From: Vicia villosa
Lineage: Eukaryota > Streptophyta > Magnoliopsida > Fabales > Fabaceae
NCBI RefSeq assembly: GCF_029867415.1
Contig: NC_081183.1
Span: 35,174,655 to 35,238,654, forward strand
Direction: 5' to 3'
Length of the DNA stretch: 64,000 bases
The notes under the pieces were generated by a model. The model had not been told where the DNA came from. It made no database searches and saw only the letters and a program-made list of their open reading frames with translations. Both the position numbers and the translations under genes were made by a program. Numbering within the stretch: the first letter of the stretch is position 1; the number at the start of each line of letters is the position of its first letter. Below, piece after piece: positions 56,311 to 64,000 of the stretch.

Positions 56311-56397
56311 ATGGTCCCAGGGGGACTCGAACCTGGGACATTGAGGCGAGTGAGAGATTTAGAGGCAAGCTGCAACCGCTGGGGCGGTGATACATCC
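56311..56397 (-). promoter_or_regulatory. tRNA-like module 2 in E LTR
   Basis: On the sense strand GGTTCGAGTCC (56333-56323) is a perfect B box, flanked by CCCAGG...CCTGGG that can pair. A GCCCCAGCGGTT segment (56385-56374) resembles an A box, about 40 bases upstream. Confidence 0.55.
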
Positions 56398-57339
56398 ATT
56401 ATCCTAACTCATTTAATTTTATTATATAATAAAAACAAATTTGAATTTTTGAAATTCCCACTTCATCTTCAACCTCAAGACAAGCCTCCATGGTTGATTT
56501 CGGGTTTCTTTGTTTCTCAACCAATTTGAAAAATATAAAAGGCAAACTTGTTCAAATTTTCACCACGAATTCAACCATGTCAATTATTATAATTATAAAT
56601 CAAAGATGAGGGAGAATTTTGAGAAATCCCAAATTAAACCCTAACTGAACAAATTCAAAATTCTCGAGCCACAGTCATTTTAATGGAAGTCACGGATTCA
56701 GTTAGCTTTAGCATGATCATATGAACAATTTACTTTACAAAATTTATGTTAAATATGCATGAATGATCACATTAGAAAACGCATAAAAAACTCACCTTGG
56801 TTGGAATTTGCAGAACTTGAGAGAGTGCTTCCAGATGCAAACTTTTGAATCCTATAGCTTCCTTGAGTGTATTTGAGTGTGTCCAACCCCTAACTTGCTT
56901 TGAAACTTGTTGAAACTCCATGACCAAATCAAAGTGCAGCTTGCTGGTTTTTGAATGAGAGGGCTTGATTGGCACGATACCAGTTGCAATTTTATGGTTT
57001 GGATGAGTCTATATATGATGTATATGAGGTGTTGGAAGTGGAAATTTGAGGGATGCACGAGTGGATTTTTGTTTTGGCAAGTTTTGGCTCACTTTGTGCA
57101 TAAATGGAGGTTGAAGAGTGATTATGTGTTTTGGGTATTTTTGAGAGGTGTGAATGGTTCACACAACTTCCATATGATGTTTAGGAAGTGTTAGAAGCAT
57201 CACTTTGCTTAAAACTTCAAAGGTTTGGAAATTGGTATTTCTCCCTCTTTGAAAACTCATGAACCTTACAACTTAAGAAAGAAAGAGAAAACCAATTCTT
57301 TGAGAGGTTTGGTGTGATTTTGAATGTGATTTCCATCTC

Positions 57340-57347
57340 TATTTATA
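57340..57347 (-). promoter_or_regulatory. TATA box in E LTR
   Basis: The sense strand reads GCCTATAAATAGAGATGG. The tRNA-like modules lie roughly 950-1150 bases downstream of it, inside the transcribed part. Confidence 0.65.
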
Positions 57348-58933
57348 GGCCATGAAATCTGATTACAAGCCTTGGCAAGTTGAGAATGCAATGATGGTTT
57401 TGGTTTAAGAAGATAAAAGAGAATATTTCCATTTAATGCTTTAGGTTAAAAACCTAAACCATGGTTAAAAAACTCAAGTTCCCTAATATTCTCTCCAATC
57501 TGATCTTTAGAGATAAGAATCTTGCTGTCATCATTTCATTTGATCATTTCTTGCATTATTGGTCATATAGTATAAGAACTTTGTGAGAAAATGGTGAAAA
57601 TTCAAGCATAAGGACCTCTAATGACAAAATTCAAAACCATGGCTACACTCCATATTTTTTTCATGCTCTTGGACTTTTTGGAAAGCTCATGTTACACACT
57701 TCAAAACCCTAGTTGAAAGTTTCTTCAATACCCTTAAGGAAATGGGTGAAAAAGATCCATGAACTTTGAGAAAAATGAAGTTTCAAGTGAAATTTCCCAA
57801 AGATGCAACTTTGAAGCTCATATCTCTTAAATGGTTGATCTTATGGAAAAAATTTATATGTGTCAAAGTTGTTTATTGGATCAAAATCTACAACTTTCAT
57901 GTTGGAAGTTTTTTTCAGTTTGTAGGGTGAAATTTTGAGAAATTCCCTTCCAAAGTTTGGAAAAAACCATGAAAAACACTTAGAAATTTTTCTAAGTATG
58001 AAAAGTCAAACTTTTGACTTTTTGATTCTTGATTGATTTTCTTGATTTTTCTTGATCAAATGACTTCATATATCATATATTGATGATTCAAAACTTCAAA
58101 AGTCATGGTTGACCAAAATTCCCCAAAAGTCAATGGTGATCTTGTAGAGTTGACTTTTTCAGACGAATCGCGTTTCTGGAGATTTCAAATGAAACAGGCT
58201 ATCCTCACCATATGAATGGTATGAATGGATCATATTGAAGCATTAGAGGATATTGAGCCATGGTTTGAGTTGTGACACCATGTCCTGATTAAAAAGTCAG
58301 TTGTTCAGTGAATTAGGTTAAAAATCCTAATTGTCGACCTGATGAAATTGATGACTGTGGATCTTGAATTGAGATGTAATTTCCATTGGATGTTGTCATA
58401 GGGATTATTTGAAGATGATTGAAACTTTTAATTGACTTCCTGGGGATTTTTAGGGTTTCCCAAATGTGATCCCCTGATTTCAGTCCCTGATAGTTCAAAA
58501 CCCTGATCTGAGGATTTGTAATTTCACTGTTGATCATTCCTTGTGTAAGAGATGTCTGAGTCAATAGATTAGGCCAAAATGATGCCCTTGGGGTCTTGAG
58601 GTCATGTCCCAAGTCATTAGATCAAATCCTGAGCAAAAGTCAGGAGTATGCTATCTTCAGTCAAAACCCTGATCTGGTTGGTTCAGAGCCTTTGAGCTTG
58701 TTGAAATGAATCTCTGAGGACCAAATGTTGATTGTTGATGAAGATGATTCATTTGAGATGAAGGGAGAACAAAAACCCTAATTGATTGTTACTTGTACTG
58801 ATGAGTGATTTCTTGTTTAAATCCTGCTGAGTCACAAGTAGCAAACACAAGCTATGCAATTTGTTAGAGATGCAAATGATGCATATGCAAATGATATGAG
58901 GTGGTATCTTAGGTCAAAAATTGGGGTATGACA

Positions 58934-58953
58934 GATGCCCCTATTTAAGTTTC
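58934..58953 (-). other. Polypurine tract of element E
   Basis: Sense strand GAAACTTAAATAGGGGCATC directly before the LTR start TGTCATACCCC. Confidence 0.65.
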
Positions 58954-61028
58954 TTCAACCTGAGACATGAAGATTGAAAATCTTCGTTTTGATAGGGTGG
59001 AAGAGACTTAAATATCAGAAGACGCAAATTTTGGACCTAAGATACCAAAATTGCGAATGATGCAAGGATATCTTTACCGAGGGGATATCAAGAACTGACT
59101 CCACTGGGGAAAAGAGATCGGGAAGGATGTCTCAATCCGTTTTAGGAAGAGAATCCGTTTTGTCCTTTTCGGGAAAGCAAGTGTATGCTTTCACCGGGGG
59201 AATGATAGCTTTGTAAAAAAAGCTTACCTATCGACATTATCGACTATCAGCATGGGGATAGACTGTTTTAATAATGCGAAGGTGAAAAGGTATGAAACTG
59301 GATTACCGACTACCGGCATGGTGATAGACTTGACAAGGTAAAAAGAGTTTCAAAGGTTCGGTTAATATTATCGACTATCAGCCTTGTGATAGACATGTTT
59401 AATAATATAATCAGAACAAAAAGTTACCGACTACCAGCCTCGTGATAGTGGTTTTGAAGACATGATCAATTATCAGCCAAGTGACAAAATGATTCTGGAG
59501 ACTTAGCTAGGGGAAAATTACTGGTTATTCAGCCTTGTGAACAGTAATAAGGCCCTGATCGTCAAATGATCTTCATGATCGATTTCCTTGAGAGGAAAAA
59601 GCTTTTGAAAGAGACACAAGCTGCTCGATGATGAGGCTATTGCTCATTGTCTTTTTTTCACGATTCTATTCGAGGAATCGTAATTTGAATCTTTGGTAAA
59701 GACAAAGTTCTAACCAAGAATGAATTGGAAAGAAACAGTCAAACAAGACTTTGTACCCATGAGGAATGAACTCAATGGGGATTTTCTCCTTTGTTTTGAG
59801 AGGAGAAACTTAAAGCAACCTTCTTCCACGAGGAATGATCTCAGTGGGGAACTGGAGAAAGAAGATGTTCTTTCTGCTTATGGGTGACAACCTACTTGGA
59901 GAGATGACACACCCATACCTGCTTCTTTTCTTCTTTTTTCGCTTTTTCTCTTTTTTTTTTTTTTTTTTTTTGAGGATAGATATATCCTAAACAAGTGATT
60001 TTAGGCAGACATTTGAAAAATGCAAGAATGCATAAATGATGCAAATATGTATGAATGATGAATGTCATGAATGTAGCATGTATGCTGACGATACTGGACA
60101 AACAGAGGAGTATATACTGGAGAAGGACCGACGTCGCAATACAACCAGATACTTGGCAAATGTTCTTCAACACGGTGTAGATAACACAGGTGATGAATGG
60201 GGTTGCATGTTTTAACTTCTTTGGGGAAGATGAGCATCTTTTCTTATTGAGATGGAAGAACCTTTTCACTGGAGATAGAAAATCTTCGTTACTGGGGATG
60301 AAGACCTTCTTTACTGGGGATAGAAGAGCTTCTCCACTGGGGATAGAAGAGCTTCTCCACTGGGGATAGGAGAACTTTTCCTATTATAATCTTTGATTCG
60401 TCTTATGGAGATAGCTGTTGATGTTCCTTCTGTTGTTCACAACTCAAAGGAAAGTTTCGCTTTATTTTGAAAAAGGAAAGTAAATTCATTTAAAACTTAT
60501 TTTTTCTTTTTTTTGTTTCAAAAGCGAATAACACAATTAAAGCGTCATTTTGCAAGCTGAAAGAAATTAAAGATTGCAAACAAATGGGCACAAGGCTCAA
60601 ATTTATTTAATAGGATGGAAATCAGCTAAAGGCGTGATTCCATGGAGTATTTACAAAAGTTGGAAATGGTAATTATGCGGAAAAGGCTACATTGAAGGCA
60701 ATAACCACTATTCCCCCCAACAACTTTGAGTTCCAACTGTGCTTGTTGCTTCAGATTGGCAATGATTTGTTTGAAGATCCTTTGATGAAGTACAGACTCC
60801 TCAGGTGACGAAGTATAGACTAATGCAGTTACTTTGTCATAAATCCCTAATTTTTGCCTAGATTGCCCTTTCAGGTTTTCAATCTACCAGGATGAATTTT
60901 TTTTCTTGTTTTTGTCTCTAATTTTTGCCTGGACCGCCCTTTCAGGTTTCAGTCCACCGAGACGCTCATTTTTGCCTAAGTCGCCCTTTGCGGGTTTTCG
61001 ACTTACCGAGCTGTTCTTTTTGTATTTT
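58954..61028. other. 3' non-coding region of element E with tandem repeats
   Basis: No gene on either strand. It holds three arrays: a ~60-base unit with GACTATCAGC(A/C)T and GTGATAGAC (59230-59560); a ~30-base unit ACTGGGGATAGAAGAGCTTCT (60245-60385); and three ~60-base copies of TTTTTGCCTAGATTGCCC type next to the integrase end (60848-61015). A 20-T run sits at 59950-59971. Confidence 0.75.
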
Positions 61029-62283
61029 TTAGACAAAGTATTTCTTGACTGCATCAGCATTCACAGGATGTGGGAGTTCATCACCATCCATGGTTGCAAG
61101 AATCATGGCGCCGCCAGAAAATGTTCTTTTGACAACATACGGGCCTTCGTAATTAGGAGACCATTTGCCCCTAGAATCTGGCTGAAAAGACAAGATCTTT
61201 TTAAGCACGAGGTCGCCTTCTTGAAATTCACGAGGTCGAACCTTTTTGTTGAAGGCGTGTTTCATCCTTGCTTGGTACAACTGTCCATGGCATAGAGCAG
61301 TCATACGTTTTTCTTCGATTAAGTTCAACTGATCGTATCTGCTTTGACACCATTCAGCCTCTGATAACTTAGTTTCCATGAGTACTCTCATTGATGGTAT
61401 TTCAACTTCTACGGGGAGCACAGCTTCCATGCCGTATACTAGAGAAAAGGGAGTTGCCCCTGTTGAAGTACGCATTGAAGTACGGTACCCATGTAAAGCA
61501 AATGGCAGCATTTCATGCCAATCTTTGTAAGTGACGACCATTTTCTGGACGATCTTCTTAATGTTCTTGTTAGCGGCTTCAACGGCGCCGTTCATTTTTT
61601 GGTCTGTAAGGAGAAGAGTTATGATGCTCAATCTTGAATTCCTCACACAATTCTTTCATCATCTTGTTATTCAGGTTTGAACCATTGTCAGTAATGATCT
61701 TGCTGGGAATACCATATCGGCAAATGATGTTATTCTTGATAAACCTCACAACCACTTGTCTTGTAACATTGGCATAAGATGCTGCTTCGACCCATTTGGT
61801 GAAGTAATCAATTGCTACCAAGATGAAACGATGACCGTTTGAAGCTTTTGGTTCGATCATTCCAATCATGTCGATACCCCACATGGAGAAAGGCCATGGA
61901 GATGAGAGAACGTTGAGTAGAGTCGGTGGCACATGGATCTTATCTGCGTAGATCTGGCACTTGTGACATCTTTTCACATGTTTATAACAATCAGATTCCA
62001 TTGTCAACCAATAGTATCCTGCTCTTAAGATCTTCTTGGACATTGCATGCCCATTTGAATGAGTTCCAAAGGACCCTTCATGCACTTCATGCATTAACAT
62101 GTCTGCTTCGTGTTTGTCCACGCATCTGAGCAAAACCATGTCGAAGTTTCTTTTGTATAGCACATCTCCGTTCAGGAAGAAACTGCCAGAAAGTCTTCTT
62201 AGAGTTTTCTTGTCTTTGCTTGATGCCCCAAGTGGGTACTCTTGAGTTTGAAGGAAGCGTTTGATGTCGTGGAACCACGGTTT
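61029..62283 (-). pseudogene. Ogre-like element E integrase (partial, shifted)
   Basis: From the gap the minus-strand frame runs through the N-terminal zinc domain (HEVHEGSFGTHSNGH...CHKC, about 62095-61970). The core follows, with WGIDMIG near 61875, AIDYFTKWVEA near 61815 and TDNGSN near 61685. In a run of A (sense) near 61593-61598 the frame shifts by one. The second frame has NGAVEAANK with the catalytic glutamate, then YEGPYVVKRTFSGG and ends at 61029. It belongs to a different integrase group from B and D, consistent with Ogre. Confidence 0.88.
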
Positions 62284-62383
62284 NNNNNNNNNNNNNNNNN
62301 NNNNNNNNNNNNNNNNNNNNNNNNNNNNNNNNNNNNNNNNNNNNNNNNNNNNNNNNNNNNNNNNNNNNNNNNNNNNNNNNNNN
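62284..62383. other. Assembly gap of 100 N
   Basis: Exactly 100 undetermined bases, the usual placeholder for a gap of unknown size. The sequences on its two sides belong to different elements in opposite orientation. Confidence 0.99.
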
Positions 62384-62600
62384 TTATGTATGGAAAGTTA
62401 TTCTGCCCATGGATCAAAGGAATAAGTTATTGGGTAAATGGTCCCCAAGTTGGGAAGGACCGTTTAAAATTTTGCAAGTGTTTTCAAACAATGCATATGA
62501 AATTGAAGAACTAAATTCAGATGGTCGAATCTTGAGGATAAATGGTAAATATTTGAAAAAATATAAACCTATACTTCAAGAAATTCGTATAATAGAATAA
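62384..62600 (+). CDS. Integrase C-terminal end of the second D copy (partial)
   Basis: The open frame from the gap edge encodes the last ~70 residues of Pol (WSPSWEGPF, then YEIEELNSDGRILRINGKYL), ending at the same stop as 45450 in D. It is truncated by the gap. Confidence 0.85.
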
Positions 62601-62712
62601 AACCAAAAGATTATATGAAAATGGCTAAAAATTTGGCCAATCATTACAAAAAGTTCTTAATAAAGACCATTGGCAGACATTACAAAATATAGCAAGTCAG
62701 TCGAAAACGACA

Positions 62713-64000
62713 TTACAAAGCAGGGAAATTGTTCCTAAAATAGGCTAACTTGGTTGACTCAAAATCAATCTTAGAGTCAAGTCGAGACAGGTTTTGTTTA
62801 AGCTGTCGAATGTTACTTTCCAACTTGAGTGCATTCTCACCATGACCAAGTCCTTTCAAGACTTCTTGGTTATTAATTTCAGGCGAAGGGACTTCTTCAG
62901 TTTGAGCCAAACTGATTTTCTTTTGCTCAAGATGTTGAATCTTTTTGTTGAGTTCATCAATTTGAGCTTTGTAATCAGCAATCTTATTGTCGATCTCTCC
63001 CTGCTTATCAGAAAACTTTAAAGTTTTCTCCTGAAATTCTTCAACCTTTTTGGTCGAAGCTGCACTGGCGTCCCATTCTCTCTCCAGTTCACGCTCTTTG
63101 TTCTTTGCCTGAAAGGTAGTGTTCTTCTTCGTCATAAGGTCCCTCCAAAGTTGGTCGAAGTACGCCTCAAAATCAAAGAAAAATTGAACAACAACTGGTG
63201 GAAGAGAAGCTTTGATCAATAAATCTAGGATTTTGCGAATTTCTCCACCAAGATGTTCAGAACTCTCAAGAACAACGAGAAACTCAGGTTCATCCAGATG
63301 GGCTTTCAGTCGGCATATAGCTTCGACAAGGGAAGCATCAATCTCAGCATCAGGATTGGTCGATTGAGCAGGAATCTCAAAAGAACTTGGTCGCAGCTTT
63401 TGAAGTCGAAAAAGAGCCTCCACAGGATTAGTCTTCTTCAAGTCCAGAATTTCTTCCTGACTAAGAGAACTGTTGGAATTAGTATCATCAGTAATAGAAT
63501 GTAGTCTTGACTGAGAAGCTGCATTGGGTTCTGGTCGAGGAACATCTTCAGTATTTTTTATGGCAGATGATTGTTCGACGATGGGTTTGTCCTGAGGATC
63601 TGTCCGACTTCGACCTGGAGTGTTAGCCGAATCAGTGTTGCTTCCAAAAGCGTCAGTCCTTTGAGGGCTAAAAGGATTGGAGTCAGGAGTGGCTTCAGCA
63701 GTTTTCTCAGCAACTTCAACAACTTTCTCCTGAGTGTGGTCGACAGTTGGTGCACTCTATTCAAGAAACATGTTAGAAAACAGAGATATTGAAAGAGATA
63801 TGTGGAAAAAAAATGCTAAGCTACCTCAGTAAGAATTTGAGATGAAGAAATTGTTGGAGCTGTTTGAGGTTTGACAACCACTTTGGGAATGTCCTTTACA
63901 ACTTTTCGTCTTTTGGGGGGAGTCAGAGGCGGGGGTCGTGAAAAGATCTCACTTTCCTGATTTGGTGGAGATGTAGTTTCGTCTGATTCAGTAGGAACTA
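62713..64000 (-). CDS. Antisense PMD gene 3' exons, second D copy (partial)
   Basis: It contains exon 4 (63756-62713, coiled-coil end), intron 3 (63824-63757) and most of exon 3 (from 64000 to 63825). It is identical in sequence to D's gene. The PMD part would lie right of the window. Confidence 0.85.

Larger units (their letters stand above)
53813..58933 (-). repeat. 3' LTR of Ogre-like element E
   Basis: About 5121 bp, TGCAATAACC...GGGTATGACA. It contains a TATA box at 57340-57347, two tRNA-like modules (56140-56400), tandem repeats at 54356-54540 and 54655-54920, and a 62-base direct repeat at 55470-55530/55616-55677. No partner LTR is in the window, so the left border is inferred from element C's homologous end. 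Confidence 0.75.
53813..62283 (-). mobile_element. Ogre-like element E, 3' half
   Basis: A minus-strand element: 3' LTR 53813-58933 (5.1 kb), a non-coding 3' region (58934-61028) and the integrase end of pol (61029-62283). It runs into the sequence gap, so RT, gag and the 5' LTR are not seen. The LTR starts TGTCATACCCC on the sense strand and the PPT contains AGGGGCATC, as in Ogre-type elements. The long LTR and repeat-rich 3' region fit that lineage. Confidence 0.85.
62384..64000 (+). mobile_element. Second copy of element D, partial
   Basis: This segment equals 45234-46850 with an offset of 17150; I saw no difference in the lines compared. It starts inside the integrase C-terminal domain and runs into the antisense PMD gene, then off the window. 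Confidence 0.93.

Overview
The window is plant DNA made almost wholly of nested LTR retrotransposons; I find no ordinary host gene, rRNA or functional tRNA gene. Ogre-like elements with multi-kilobase LTRs (starting TGTCATACCCC on their sense strand), Tat-lineage Ty3/gypsy elements with a second RNase H, a Sirevirus-type copia 3' end and an Athila-type LTR together suggest a large-genome legume, probably near the Fabeae (pea, vetch, lentil). That placement is an inference.

Layout. 1-2100: 3' end of a Sirevirus-like copia element (+), inserted into the reverse transcriptase of copia element A (-). A resumes at 2101-5466 and 32679-33194 and is split by Tat element B (-, 5467-32678; two 956-bp LTRs; target duplication GTTAC). 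B is itself split by C (-, 17055-28641; about 2.5-kb LTRs; target duplication CCTAT), a non-autonomous Ogre-like element with tandem repeats and almost no coding capacity. A sits in the gag of an older copia (F, 33195-34740). Next come the decayed 3' end of copia G (34741-35629) and, inserted in it, a deletion-derivative copia H (35630-37575). H is cut by Tat element D (+, 37576-49926), the best preserved element. After D the sequence changes abruptly to an Athila-like remnant (49927-53305), an Ogre LTR fragment (53306-53812) and an Ogre element E (-, 53813-62283) with a 5.1-kb LTR and a broken integrase. A 100-N gap (62284-62383) follows. Beyond it, 62384-64000 repeats 45234-46850 of D with no difference that I could see.

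How the parts work. B and D have the order LTR, PBS, gag-protease, RT-RNase H-second RNase H-integrase, PPT, LTR. Between pol and the 3' LTR each also carries a gene on the opposite strand: a four-exon gene with plausible GT-AG introns, encoding a plant mobile domain (PMD) followed by a basic/Ser-rich linker and a C-terminal coiled coil. B has a second antisense gene with its own TATA box, resembling the putative plant transposon protein domain of legume repeats. These antisense genes are the most interesting cargo. The second notable signal is tRNA-like A-box/B-box modules on the sense strand inside the LTRs of both Ogre-like elements (C and E).

Most coding regions are broken by a few stops or one-base shifts, several of them in homopolymers. 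D's flanks do not match each other, and together with the copy after the gap this raises the possibility of an assembly join through a repeat.
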